DNA of 64,000 nt from Przewalskia tangutica (taxonomy: Eukaryota; Streptophyta; Magnoliopsida; Solanales; Solanaceae): contig CM056728.1 of the NCBI GenBank assembly GCA_029844215.1, positions 91,573,676-91,637,675 of the forward strand, in the 5' to 3' direction. Within the stretch, counting starts at the first letter, position 1. Each line of letters opens with the position of its first letter. The notes under the pieces are model-generated. The model saw only the letters and a list, made by a program, of their open reading frames with translations, did not search any database and was not told the DNA's origin. Shown here piece after piece: positions 1-10,610 of this stretch. A program made the translations under genes and the position numbers.

Positions 1-676
1 ACCTCTTCATTTTCCACTTCATTCAAACAAAACTCTCACTCAAATCCTCTCCTCCCTTAGCCAAAAATTCACCCATGCCATAGCCAACTTGAAGACTTAA
101 TCCACTCCCTTTCTAAGGATTGAATCCATCTACAATTCTAAGCCAAAAGTTTAGCACCAAAACAGTGAGTGGCACGGGTTCACTGCCCAGTTTTTAGCCC
201 AAATTTTCTGATTTTTGGAATGAATTTTATTGAGAAAAAATATGTTAGAATGTTGGGGGTAACATTGTAGAACACATGCATGTTAATTTGAAGTGGAAAA
301 GTGAAAGATTGGGCAAGAAATTGGGGCAGAAAATCGGAAAACTGCTTGGCAGAATTTTGGGCAGATTTTTAGTCAACTTTGAAGGGGTATATCTCCTAGT
401 ATATTAGGAGTTTTTGGGTGTTTCAAAAGCCTAAAATGAAGTTCGTCAAGTCTAGTTTCCAACGAATCAAACCTCTCATCTATGGGACACCAGAGTAGAG
501 AGTTATGGACATTACAAGTTCAGCTGACGAAACAGTGACTTAAAATCGGGACTGTTTTGGGGATTAAATTAAGGTATGAAAATTCTTCCTTCCACGCTAT
601 AATTGAAGTTGCATGTTGTCGTAGTTGAAGTATTGTGTTATGGTTGCTAATTGCATGCTACAAATTGGAAGGAAAC
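1..676. other. Unassigned LTR-like non-coding DNA
   Basis: No reading frame with recognisable content is seen. The stretch has the texture of the transcribed part of a plant LTR (A/T-rich, short pyrimidine tracts), but no matching second copy occurs in the window. It is cut by the window start on the left and by the beginning of the LTR at 677 on the right. It is probably a piece of an older element into which that LTR inserted; this is inference only. Confidence 0.3.
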
Positions 677-2930
677 TGTTACACCCCGTAAGTCCAGGTC
701 ATGTTTAAGAGAATGTACGTAAGGAACTCAAGACTTGAAAAGGGTACGAAAGGAAGAATTGTTTTTCCGACGGAAAATCTTCCGAACGTCGGAAAGGAGA
801 AATGTTCGTTGGTGAGAATTAGATTCTCAAAATGCATTAATTGAAGAGTATGGAACTTATTATCATTATGGAAATTTATTTTTACGGATTTGGTCACGTG
901 GGGCCCAACCCGAGGAATATTACGTTTTGTGGGATCCACGAGGGTTACGGAATTTTATGGATGAATGGGAGGGCGACACGTGGCACCCCCACATTGGTCT
1001 TGGACGAAATTGAAGCAAGGGTAAAATGGTCATTTGACCAATGTATAGATGACAAAGTCTTGTTAATTAAGAGCTTGATATTGTTGACTAAGTCCAAGGG
1101 CCACTTGGCTTGATCTCTTCCCTCCAAACTTTACAAGTGTTATAATCTAGACCCTCCAATGTATTATATAAGCATACTAGTAGCAAGACTTGTCTTCCAA
1201 CACTTAGAAAAAATAGAGAGACCTTGTTCCACATTGGGAAGCTCTCGGCTTTGCCTAAAAATCCACACAAAAATTTTGTAGTTTTGATCCATTATTCACA
1301 AGACTTTAACCCAAGGTCCCTAAGGGTATTGTAAGGATTTCTCAATAGAAAGATCCCGGAAAAACCACATTTTTACGTTAGTCGCAAGGCGAAAATCCAA
1401 GGTGTTCTTCAACTTTGAAGTTGGAAATAGAAGAGGAGTTTTTCACAAGCTTCTAAGGGTTGCAAATAGCGGATTGGAACATCAAGAAAAGGAGTTGGAG
1501 TTGCTAAGGATCGACTTAGGGTTTTGGATCATTTTGAGCTTAAGGAGGTAATAATCTCCGTCTTGCTATTAAAATTCAAGATTTCATGTTGTAGTAGTTA
1601 GAAATGATCATGTGGAGTATATTATGAAGAATGATATGTGTTATGGAATATTTGGATGGAATCCGAAAAGTTGCATGATTTAGCCTTTAAGATTGTAATT
1701 CAATTTAGTTACTAGTTTAGTCGTCGCATGTTATCTAAAGAATTGATTAAGGTGGTTATAATTGCTAAGTTGTTTATGACTATATAACATGTTGGACCTA
1801 AGAAGTTGGATTGAAAAAGAATTGGAAAGGACTTTGTGTTATTGAATAAGTTAGCCGAGAATGGCCTTGATTAAGGACTTAGTTGGTATTAATTGTGGGG
1901 CAGAATTTTACACGTATTGTAAGGCGTGTAATCCCCTTTGATTGGTTGTTGTATTGAGCCTTAAATGTGGCGTGTTTGGTTATTGAATTCGGCCTTGAAA
2001 AAGGTGGCAAAGTATGTAGAAACAAAGGAAGTCTTTGTCAGATTTTCCGTAGAATTTAGTGACTTTGCACTTAGAATATTCTACGTTTAAAGCTAGAGGT
2101 TTAATGGACGTATTATGGCCATTATAGGTTGAAGTACTAAGTATAGCGTATTCTACTTGAAGGATGGAATAGCTATCAAGGTTGAGGTACTTTGGAGCAT
2201 TTTACTATTTGTCGATAATCGTCGCGAGGTATGTGAACCTCTTCCTTCTTTTGACATGATTCTATGTATGGAATATACATGTAGTACTATTTCATGATTC
2301 CTTCTACTCTTAGAAGTTAAGAGGTATGTATGTTGATTTACTCTACGTAAAGGTTATGTCTAAGTTATCCTAAGTTCTTACCAAGTCTTATGGGGGATGT
2401 TGGTAAGAGTCGTTAGGAGGTATTTGGAGCCAAGTTGACTTGGCTAAGTTCAGACACAAATGAGAATAAGTATCGAACAAGCCACTGCAGCGTTAATAAA
2501 GGAAAATGTAATGACAATCAATTAAGTTAAAATGAGTAGAATTCTCCATCTGCATAGAAGCTAAGATAAGACAAAATTGTATTACATTTTCTAGATCATG
2601 GCTACTTGATTAAGATCGTTATAAATAAGTATAACTTATTCACAACGCACCATAGTATATGTTACTTAATTTATAAGAGTTTACGTATGAAGTTTTAAGA
2701 CTATGGACCTCAAATTTTTAAAAGGTTAAGGGACTTTATTTTTCAAGTTATGGGACTTGATTCTTAAAGGGAGAAATGAATTGATTTAAAAGTATAGAAT
2801 ACTTGATTTGGAAAGTATTGATTTCTTGTCATTCTAAAGTTAAGAAACTTGTTTTCTTAAAAGTTAAGAGACTTGAAGTATTTTGAAAGCTATGTGATTG
2901 ATTTGAAAGTATAAGGCTCTCGGTTATAAG
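677..2930 (+). mobile_element. Truncated gypsy LTR, plus orientation
   Basis: Begins with TGTTACACCCCGTA, the terminal sequence of the LTRs in this window read in the sense direction. From about 2460 to 2930 it is clearly the reverse complement of the array LTRs near 19240-19560, including the block around GGAAAATGTAATGACAATC and the block around GATCATGGCTACTTGA. The 3' part of the LTR (U5 side, with the GC hairpin) is missing. The break at 2926-2931 coincides with ATAAGG, which is shared with the pol fragment that follows. Its orientation is opposite to X, TE1 and the array. No internal region follows, so it is a truncated remnant. Confidence 0.85.
1162..1172 (+). promoter_or_regulatory. 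Putative LTR TATA box
   Basis: TATTATATAAG lies about 485 bp inside the LTR and is followed by CATACTAGTAGCAAGACTTG. The equivalent place in the array LTRs (minus strand, e.g. around 21160-21180) has a TTTATAATACTAG variant. This is the expected place for the U3 promoter of a plant LTR. Activity is not shown. Confidence 0.5.
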
Positions 2931-2962
2931 GCCCAATGTACCTTTCCTGGATAAGCTTCACC

Positions 2963-3545
2963 TTATCCACAACCTGCTGAAACAAATCTGGCCAACAAAC
3001 TGAACCTGGCCAATATCAAACCAACCAATCGGCGACTTACACCTCCTTCCATACAAAGCCTCATGCAGAGCCATCTGAATACTAGAAGGGTATCTGTTAT
3101 CGTACGTAACTCAACAAGAGGCAAATAATCCTCCCAGCCATCCCTGAAATCAATAACACAGGCCCGCAACATATCCTCAAGTGTCTGGATAGTACGCTCT
3201 TCCTGTCCGTCGGTCTAAGGATGAAACGCGGTACTGAGACTCACATGTGTCCTTAACCCCTTATGGAAAGACCTCCAGAAGTTAGCCGTAAACTGGGATC
3301 CTCTGTCTGATATAATAGATTTATTTAGGAACTCCGTGCAGTCTCACAATCTCCCTGATATAAAGTCTAGCATAATCCTCAGCCGAATAAGTAGTCCTGA
3401 CTGGAAGAAAGTGGGCTGATTTCGTCTGCTTGTCTACAATAACCCAGATGGAATCACACTTCCTCTGAATACGAGGTAACCCTGTAACAAAATCCATGTT
3501 GATCACCTCCCACTTCCATGTCGGAATCTCAATCTCCTGTAATAG
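2963..3545 (-). pseudogene. Broken integrase core domain (element X)
   Basis: The open frame 3321-3506 starts with MINMDFVTGLPRI, which holds the first catalytic aspartate of a DDE integrase, and continues to LHGVPK, where the frame ends just before the second aspartate. The frame at 2963-3172 carries LRACVIDF, which lies just after the third catalytic residue. Frame changes between them leave no intact catalytic triad in one frame. It corresponds to 7940-8441 of TE1. Confidence 0.8.
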
Positions 3546-3557
3546 CCCACCTGGCTT

Positions 3558-3872
3558 CTAGTGTTCAACCTTGACCTGCTGACAATTCGGACACTGAGCA
3601 ACAAACTCTGCTACGTCCCTCTTCAGGCCATCCCACCAATACATACATCTGAGGTCATGGTACATCTTAGTCGACCCCGGATGAATAGAGTAACGAGCAC
3701 TGTGTGTCTTCCTTAGAACCTGCTGACGAAGTCCTGCAACATCGAAAACACACAATCTGCCCTCGTACCTTAACACTCCATCAGGTGCTACCTCAAACAA
3801 ACTCTTCTCCTCCCGAAGAGTCGTATATCGATACCATGTCAGAACCGGATCCTCATACTGTCGCCTCTTCAC
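3558..3872 (-). pseudogene. Integrase HHCC zinc-binding domain (element X)
   Basis: An open frame of 104 residues with the order H-x6-H-x29-C-x2-C (HSARYSIHPGS ... CPNCQQ), the N-terminal zinc-binding domain of retroviral-type integrases. It is nearly the same as the corresponding part of TE1 (8438-8914). It ends at the point equivalent to the TE1 frame change after VEHQK. Confidence 0.85.
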
Positions 3873-3902
3873 CTCCTCAATAATGGAAGACTCGGCAACC
3901 TC

Positions 3903-4480
3903 TCAAACCCAAACTCCATTATCATCGGAAGCAAACAACCGAACCCCTCGACTCGCTAGCTGATGAATCTCACGAACCATGTCCTGTCCATCTGGTTGTC
4001 CATCTGACAGACTACCTATAGATCTATGATTAAGAGCATCCGTAGCCATATTGGTTTTCCTTGGGTGGTATAGGATATCAACATCATAATCCTTCAGTAA
4101 CTCTAACCACCGTCTCTCTCGCAAATTCAGCTGCCTCTGCCTGCAGATATCTGGAGGCTCTAGTGGTCTGCATAAATATCCACATGAACTCCATATAAGT
4201 AATGCCTCCCAATCTTCAAGGCATGCCTAGCTGCCACCAATTCAAATCGTGAGTAGCGTAATTCCTTTCATGCTCCCGTAGCTGCCGGGAAGCAAAGACT
4301 ATAACCTTATCGTGTTGCATCAGCACACAACCTAGCCCAACACTCAAAGTGTTACAATAAAAATCTAACCCTCTAGTCCCTCAAGAGGGGTTAGAACTGT
4401 AGTCGTAGTTAGCTTATCTCCCAATAATTGGAAGCCTTTCTCACACTTCCGAAATATTCGGGTATAACCAAATCTCAATT
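3903..4480 (-). pseudogene. RNase H remnant (element X)
   Basis: The frame at 3903-4124 contains RRWLELLKDYDVDILYHP, typical of the end of the gypsy RNase H domain, followed by TDAL with the final aspartate conserved. Upstream (4130-4480) the homology to TE1 9230-9390 continues in broken frames. Beyond about 4480 the homology is lost. Confidence 0.75.
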
Positions 4481-4555
4481 ATGATTCCTGTTTCCCATCC
4501 TGGGTGTTGTCACACCCACATTGGTTACTGTAATTTGATTCAATTCTTTCGCCTG
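4481..4555. other. Unassigned flank of TE1
   Basis: Short stretch between the last recognisable pol homology of X and the left LTR of TE1. No coding or structural signal is seen except the target-site copy at its end. Confidence 0.4.
4551..4555. repeat. Target-site duplication of TE1, left copy
   Basis: GCCTG immediately before the LTR terminus TGTCA. The bases after the other LTR are ACCTG, so four of five bases agree. Ty3/gypsy integrases make 5-bp duplications, so this is taken as the target duplication with one later change. Confidence 0.7.
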
Positions 4556-4792
4556 TGTCACGACCCGACCTCGGGACTGCGACTGGTGCCTTACCCCGGA
4601 CACCCTAGTGATACTACATCAGAGAAAAACCAGCGGAAATAAACTCATAGACATGGAACAATAAAAAATAAGAAATAGGCTAACCAAAACGGTCACCTTT
4701 CCGCATATATATTACAAAACCTGAACAGTTACATCCTTTACAAACCCAATTTACAACAGGACTACAGACCTCTAAGAGTTTGTAATAACTAT

Positions 4793-4811
4793 GACGGGAC
4801 AGGGCCCCGCC
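4793..4811. other. Conserved GC hairpin in LTR (TE1 3' LTR)
   Basis: GACGGG-ACAGGGC-CCCGCC; in other LTRs of the window the left arm is GGCGGG, giving a perfect 6-bp stem with a 7-base loop. It lies about 240 bp from the LTR 3' end in sense orientation and recurs in every LTR of this lineage that is long enough to contain it. Confidence 0.6.
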
Positions 4812-5192
4812 ATACCCCTGAATGTACATGAACCTACAATGACAGGGAATCATACCAAAAGATAAGCCTCCGGAGAAACGAAGCTTCCCAAAAGCAGAAC
4901 GGTGATCCTATGAGCGAGGATCAACAACCGATGTACCTCTACCTGCGGCATGAACGCAACCCCCCGAAGGAGGTCAGTACAACAGGTACCAAGTATGTGA
5001 AACTGAAAGTACTGAAATGAAATCATAATATTTTAAAAACCAATCCACAGACATGTATGAAACAAACCAATTAACAGTACATAGTGCCACAGTATATATA
5101 AGAGCAAATAGGTGTAACCCAACCGGTCTTTTCTAGACCGCCAATGATCGGAGTAGGGCCATTAGCCCCTAGTATCATTGTGCGAGTCCTAA

Positions 5193-5437
5193 TCCTGGAC
5201 TACCGTAGTCCGCATAGGTCACGTGGACCAGCATGAGGTATTCCTCTCATCGGGGGTAGCTAACACGCGACATTTCCTGGACTCCCGCAATCCGCATAGG
5301 CCACATGGACCCGCATGAGGTATTCCTCGCAACGGCGTAACACACACGGAGTGATTCCTGGACTACCGTAGTCCGCATAGGTCTCATGGACCCGCATGAG
5401 GTATTCCTCGCATCGGGGGTAGCTAACCCGCGGCATA
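5193..5437. repeat. ~82-bp minisatellite in TE1 3' LTR
   Basis: Three units beginning TCCTGGACT start at 5193, 5275 and 5356 (spacing 82 and 81). Each carries GGACTACCGTAGTCC or a variant (7-bp inverted arms), followed by a block around CATGAGGTATTCCT. The same three units are at 12981-13225 in the other LTR. Confidence 0.85.
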
Positions 5438-6708
5438 TGAATCACGTAACAAGTCGGGGGGGGTATGTGATATAATGTAAGCACAACCGGCTTATTGTAA
5501 ACAGCATAAGCCCAACAAGAAAACCCCCTTAACACGAAAGTCTCAAGGCACTAACGCCCGTAGTATCATAGCATGTTTACTTATCAAACCAACTTACCAC
5601 ACCTTCAGAAATCACAACAAGACTTTTATAAAAAAGTAAGTAAACCGTTCTTTTTATCTTCCTTAAGTCGTTATAACTAACTTCCCATAAAGTTATCATA
5701 ACACTTATACTTTTTAATAATTCAAAATAACCATATTCGTTTGGAAAACCAAGAGAACCTATTCTTTTTAAAACCAAGGACCAATTGCCTTCCGAATAAT
5801 GATTCATAACTCTTTTTAAAATATTTCAAGGTTTTTATCATTTAGAACTCAAGTCAAGGACATCAAAGTGAAACCAAATTTATTTAACACACGTACGTCT
5901 ACCGTACTATATATTTCACAACAATCATGCTCAAGAGGATAGGAAGAATCACATACCTCCTCGGCTAAATCCACTTTCCAAGTCGAATATGCCGCGCGTA
6001 GAGTATCAACCTATAATAATCAAATACGTCTATCAACGTCTAGACTTCTTCGTAGAATATTCTAAGTATAAAGTTCCTTATTCTACGGAAAATTGGGCAG
6101 CACTTCCCCCGTATCTACGTACTTTTCCACCTTTTTCAAGGCCCGATATCAATAGCCAACAACTCAAAGAGATTACACGTCAGACTGGACGTGTAAAATT
6201 CTGTCCCACAATAAACCTAAACAGTCTATTTATTTTTACTCTTCCTTCCACATATCATATACTCAATTATAACTACTACAATATGTAATCTCCAATTACA
6301 ATAGGAGGACAAAGATCATTACCTCGATAAGCCCAAAATTATCCAAGATTTATAAGTCGATCCTTAGCAACGTTTAGCTCTTATTCCTTAAGCTCCAATC
6401 CACTCCAAACAACCCTTAGAAGTTCCTAACCAACTTCTCTTAACACTTCATCCAAAATATGAAGATTTCCCTATGGTTTCATTTTTGCGACTATTGGAAT
6501 AACGTAGTATTTCTGGGATCTTTGTGTTGGGATAACTTTAGAACACTACTATGGACAATAGGCTAAGGTATTTGGGATTAACAACAACAATTGAAGAATT
6601 TCTTCACAAAGAGGGGTGTTTGGCCGAGAGCTTAATCAAGGGAGGGAGTATTATTTTTGTCTTGGTATTTCTCTAAGTGATGAAGAAGTCTTGCAAGCTT
6701 AAGGGGTG

Positions 6709-6717
6709 TATTTATAG
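6709..6717 (-). promoter_or_regulatory. Putative TATA box, TE1 3' LTR
   Basis: Minus-strand CTATAAATA, located about 500 bp inside the LTR in sense orientation. The matching box in the 5' LTR is at 14496-14504. Confidence 0.55.
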
Positions 6718-7212
6718 GCCAACCAAAGGCTAGGATGCAAGCAAGTGTGTGGTGTAGATTTGGGACATGTGTGTGTGGGCCCCACAAACCACATGTCCCA
6801 CAAAAACTTGAGACATGTGTCTTGCCACATGCCACATGGCATGCCCATTTCGGCCAACATGGCCACATGGGGGTGACATGTGTCGCCCTCCTATTCGTCC
6901 AAAATATTCCATCTACCGAAAATATCCATAATGTCAAAAATCTCGAAAATAATGTGGGCCCCACAAAACCGTAAATTTCTCCCGTGGGCCCCACGTGACC
7001 AATTCCGGAAAATAAAATCCATAATTCTTATAAATTCTTAAAGTCTTAAACACCAAAGTTGAGAATCCCATTCTCAATAATAAACATTTTTCCTTCACGA
7101 GGTTCGGAATATTTTCCGTCGGAAATTCAAAATTTTCATCCCTTACGTATTTAGGGTTATACACTCGTACGTACATCCTCACATACGTACTCTGGAACTA
7201 CGGGGTGTAACA

Positions 7213-7225
7213 TTCTCTCCCCCTT
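7213..7225 (-). promoter_or_regulatory. Polypurine tract of TE1
   Basis: Minus strand AAGGGGGAGAGAA, directly adjoining the 3' LTR start TGTTACACC. It primes plus-strand DNA synthesis in LTR retrotransposons. The same tract type (TTAGGGGGGAAGAA) adjoins the array LTRs. Confidence 0.85.
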
Positions 7226-7337
7226 AGAAACATTCGTCCCGAATGTTCCTTCTACGTTTAATCATAACAGATATCGGCATAGTCCCTCTTACTATATCCC
7301 ACATAAACAAGAATACCATACATAGTCATAACAACAC
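7226..7337. other. TE1 3' untranslated spacer
   Basis: Non-coding stretch between the end of the integrase frame and the polypurine tract. Its first bases (TGTTTCTAAGG and the block around TTCGTCCCGAATGTTC) recur next to the array LTRs. Confidence 0.6.
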
Positions 7338-8441
7338 TTAAGTATATATGTCAATTAAAATCAACAAGTAGGAAAGTGAGTTACCTGGAGGTGTAGGGAA
7401 TAAGTGAGGATACTTCTTCCTCATGTCCTCCTCTGCTTCCCGTGTCATTTCCTCTCTGTTCTCGTTCCGCCATAAGACCTTGACGGAAGCCACATCCTTT
7501 GTCCGCAGTCGCCTAACCTGACGATCGAGTATCGCTATGGGAGTCTCCTCATACGATAACCCTTCTGTCACCTGGATGTCACAAATCGGGTGCACTCTAG
7601 ATGGATCTCCGATACACCTCCGCAACATAGACACATGAAAAACTGGATGTACTGCCTCCAGATCGGACAGCAGATCCAACTCATAGGCAACCTTGCCTAC
7701 CCTATGGACAATCTGATAAGGCCCAATGTACATTGGGTTAAGTTTCCCCTTCTTCCCAAATCTCATCACACCCTTCATGGGTGATACCTTCAGGAAGACC
7801 CAATCATCCATCTCAAACTCCAAGTGTCGACACCGATTATCTGCATACGACTTCTGTCGACTCTGAGCTGACAATAACCGCTCCTGGATAAGCTTCACCT
7901 TATCCACCGCCTGTTGAATCATGTCCGGCCCGACTAACTGAACTTCGCCCACATCAAACCAGCCTATCGGTGACCTGCACTTCCTCCCATATAAGGCCTC
8001 ATAAGGCGCCGTCTGGATACTAGAATGGTAGCTGTTGTTATACGCAAACTCCACAAGAGGTAAATGATCCTCCCAGCTACCCCTGAAATCAATAACACAG
8101 GCCCGCAGCATATCCTCAAGTGTCTGGATAGTACACTCTGCCTGTCCGTCGGTCTGAGGATGAAACGCAGTACTGAGACTCACCTGTGTACCTAATCCCT
8201 TCTGAAAAGACCTCCAGAAGTTAGCCGTAAACTGGGATCCTCTGTCAAATATAACCGATATAGGAACTCCGTGCAGTCTCACAATCTCTCTGATATACAA
8301 TCTAGCATAATCCTCAGTCGAATACGTAGTCCTGACTGGAAGAAAGTGGGCTGATTTAGTCAGTCTGTCGACAATAACCCAGATGGAATCATGCTTCCTC
8401 TTAGTGCGAGGTAACCCTGTAATAAAGTCCATGTTGATCAC
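7338..8441 (-). pseudogene. Integrase core plus C-terminal chromodomain-like tail (TE1)
   Basis: Open frame of 367 residues. The catalytic triad is visible as D5 (MDFITGLP), D66 (FDRGSQF) and E102 (DGQAECTIQ), giving the D-x60-D-x35-E spacing of retroviral integrases. The downstream GKKGKLNP, GPYQIV and HPVFHVSML segments are the usual gypsy integrase C-terminal domain. Residues about 305-355 (AILDRQVRRLRTKD, VLWRN, AEEDMRKKYPHLFP) match the short tail seen in Tekay/Del chromoviruses and interpreted as a chromodomain-like module; the tryptophan expected before the EAEEDM segment is read as arginine. The N-terminal zinc finger lies upstream in another frame (8438-8914), so the domain is split by a frame change near 8440-8490. 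Confidence 0.9.
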
Positions 8442-8914
8442 CTCCCACTTCCATGTCGGAATATCAATAGCCTCAATAGCCCACCGGGCTTCTGGTGCTC
8501 AACATTGACCTGCTGACAATTAGGACATTGAGCAACAAAACCTGTCACATTCCTCTTCAGGCCATCCCACCAATACATACATCTGAGGTCATGGTACATC
8601 TTAGTCGACCCCGGATGAATAGAGTAACGAGCACTGTGTTCCTCCCCCAGAATCTGCTGACGAAGTCCTGCTACATCGGGAACACACAACCTTCCCTCAA
8701 ATCTTAGCACCCCATCAGACGCTACCTCAAATAGACTCTTCTCCTCTCGAAGAGCCGTATCTCGATACCGTATCATAACTGGGTCCTCATACTGTCGCCT
8801 CTTCACCTCATTAACGATAGAAGACTCGAAAATCTCACGAACCCGTACCCCACTATCATCGGTATCGACCAATCGAACCTCAAGGCTTGCTAGCTGATGG
8901 ATCTGACGGACCAT
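8438..8914 (-). pseudogene. Integrase zinc-binding domain and RNase H-integrase linker (TE1)
   Basis: 158-residue frame. H93-x6-H100-x29-C130-x2-C133 forms the HHCC zinc-binding domain. The first 90 residues are the linker after RNase H. It is in the same frame as 8918-9229 and is separated from it by a single TAG at about 8915-8917. It runs out of frame just before the catalytic core. Confidence 0.9.
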
Positions 8915-8917
8915 GTC

Positions 8918-9229
8918 CTATCTCTCTGGCTGCACCTCTGACAGACTCCCCATCGATCTACGACTCAACGCATATGCAACCACGTTGGCTTTTTCCGGAT
9001 GGTATAGGATGTCAACATCATAATCCTTCAACAACTCTAACCACCGCCTCTGCTGCAAATTCAGCTCCCTCTGCCTGAAGATGTACTGGAGGCTCTTGTG
9101 GTCTGTATAAATATCCACATGAATCCCATATAAATAATGTCTCCAAATCTTCAAGGCATGAATAACTGCGGTCAACTCTAAGTCGTGGGTAGGGTAATTC
9201 CTCTCATGCTTAGTGAATCGCCGAAGCAT
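8918..9229 (-). pseudogene. RNase H domain (TE1)
   Basis: 103-residue frame with E18 (THDLELTAVIHALK) and D43 (IYTDHKSLQYI), two of the RNase H catalytic acids. The last one is replaced: the usual ADALSRR is read as AYALSRR, with Y86 at about 8972-8974, so activity would be expected to be lost. The older element X keeps the aspartate. A frame change near 9235 separates this from 9276-9497. Confidence 0.9.
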
Positions 9230-9275
9230 AGGTTATAACCTTGTCGCGGCCGCATTAAAACGCACTTAGCCCGAT

Positions 9276-9497
9276 TCAGGCATCACAATAAATCACGTAT
9301 CCCTCTAACCCCTCAGGAAGAGAAAGAACTGGAGCCGTCGTCAACTTTTCCTTCAGTAACTGGAAGCCCTTCTCACAAGCTTCTGTCCACTGGAACTTAG
9401 CTACTTTCTGAGTCATCTTAGTCAACGGTGCTGATATCAAAGCAAACTGCTCCACAAACCTACGATAATAACTCGCCAAATCTAAGAAATCGCGCAC
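9276..9497 (-). pseudogene. RT connection and start of RNase H (TE1)
   Basis: 73-residue frame containing FLDLASYYRRFVEQFA, ISAPLTKMTQ and FQLLKEKLTTAPVL, the conserved segment between reverse transcriptase and RNase H in gypsy elements. It ends in YVIYCDA, which holds the first RNase H aspartate (D72). Frame changes occur at both ends. Confidence 0.88.
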
Positions 9498-9936
9498 TCC
9501 ATCGGAGTAGTAGGTCTCGCCAAGACTTGACCGCCTCTATCTTTGTCGTATCAACCTGAACACCATAAGCCCCAATAATGTGCCCCAGGAATGCCACTGA
9601 GGCCAACCAAAACTCACACTTGGAGAACTTGGCGAACAACTGCCGGCTCCGGAGGACCCCAAGTACCGTCCTCAAGTGATCTGCATGCTCCTGCTCTGTG
9701 CGTGAATAAACCAGGATGTCATCAATGAATACTATAACAAACGTATCCAAGAATGGCTTGAACACCCGGTTCATCAAATCCATAAATACCACTGGAGCGT
9801 TGGTCAAACCGAAAGACATCACCCTGAACTCATAGTGCCCATACCGGTCTGAATGCGCTTTGGGATATCTGCCTCTAACTCGCACATGATGATAACTGCA
9901 TCGCAGTCTATCTTGAGAAACACCTCGCACTCGCAA
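9460..9936 (-). pseudogene. Reverse transcriptase palm with FIDD motif (TE1)
   Basis: 158-residue frame. The first 30 residues are an out-of-frame reading. From residue about 31 it is standard: YGHYEFRVMSFGLTNAP, then FIDDILVYSR with the paired catalytic aspartates at residues 72-73 (about 9718-9723), then KFSKCEFW and VAFLGHIIG. It is shifted relative to the preceding frame, which carries the first catalytic aspartate (FLKID); the change lies at about 9840-9930. Confidence 0.9.
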
Positions 9937-10544
9937 TCGTCAAACAAATCATCAATCCTGGGGAGGGGGTATCTGTTCTTGATGGTTACCTTATTCAGCT
10001 GCCTGTAATCAACACACATACGCATCGTCCCATCCTTCTTCTTTACAAATAAAATCGGCGCTCCCCAGGGAGAAACACTAGGCCTGATAAAGCCTTTTTC
10101 CAGCAAATCTTTCAGCTGGTCCTTCAACTCCCTCAACTCAGCAGGTGCCATCTTGTATGGCGGAATAGATATAGGCCGTGTGTCTGGCGACATATCAATA
10201 CAAAACTCAATCTCCATCTCAGGAGGGATACCCGGGAGATCTTCTGGGAATACATATGGAAACTCTCTAACCACCGGAACTGACTGAATAGATGGCACCT
10301 CAGCCCCTGTATCGAATATCCGAACCAGATGATAGATGTACCCCTTCTGTACCATCTTCCTAGCCTTGAGGTAAGATATAAACCTACCCCTCGGCGACAC
10401 AGTATTCCACTCCCACTCGATAACCGGCTCCCCAGGAAACTGGAACCGTACCAATCTCTCCCTACAGTCCACATTGGCGTAGCAAGAAGCCAACCAATCC
10501 ATACCCATAATCACATCAAAGTCTATCATATCCAACTCTATCAA
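9819..10544 (-). pseudogene. Protease end and N-terminal half of RT (TE1)
   Basis: 241-residue frame. FDVIMGMDWL at residues 8-17 is the second conserved block of gypsy aspartic proteases. From about residue 118 it is reverse transcriptase: PPYKMAPAELRELK, GFIRPSVSPWGAPILFVKKK, MCVDYRQLNKVTIKNRYPLP. FLKID near residue 210 holds the first catalytic aspartate. It shares its frame with the gag-protease frame at 10611-11516, from which it is separated by stop codons. Confidence 0.9.
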
Positions 10545-10610
10545 GTCGGCTAGGTCCGACGATCAGATATAGTCATCGGGCAAGCCTTATATACCCGCCA
10601 CTACATCGAA

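Larger units (their letters stand above)
2927..4480 (-). pseudogene. Gypsy pol remnant of element X
   Basis: Minus-strand remnant of a Ty3/gypsy polyprotein, read from RNase H (about 4480) through the integrase zinc finger (3558-3872) to the integrase core (2963-3545). It parallels 7710-9390 of TE1 but is more broken, with separate short open frames at 3903-4124, 3558-3872, 3321-3506 and 2963-3172. About 140 bp present in TE1 between 7730 and 7880 are missing at about 2940-2945. The RNase H part retains the TDAL aspartate (read as ATDALNHRS) that TE1 has lost. Reverse transcriptase and gag are absent. Together with 15021-17357 this is taken as the interior of one old element split by TE1. Confidence 0.85.
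4556..7212 (-). repeat. TE1 3' LTR
   Basis: 2657 bp; on the plus strand it runs from TGTCACGACCCGACC to GGGGTGTAACA. It is colinear with 12344-15020. A visible difference is a short segment present in the other LTR near 14620 but missing here near 6830. It contains an ~82-bp minisatellite and a TATA-like box. Confidence 0.95.

Noticed and set aside
6632..6994. Frames of 120-127 residues repeated in both TE1 LTRs (6632-6994, 14419-14802)
   Set aside because: They are duplicated only because the LTRs are duplicated, span the TATA region, and have no recognisable domain.
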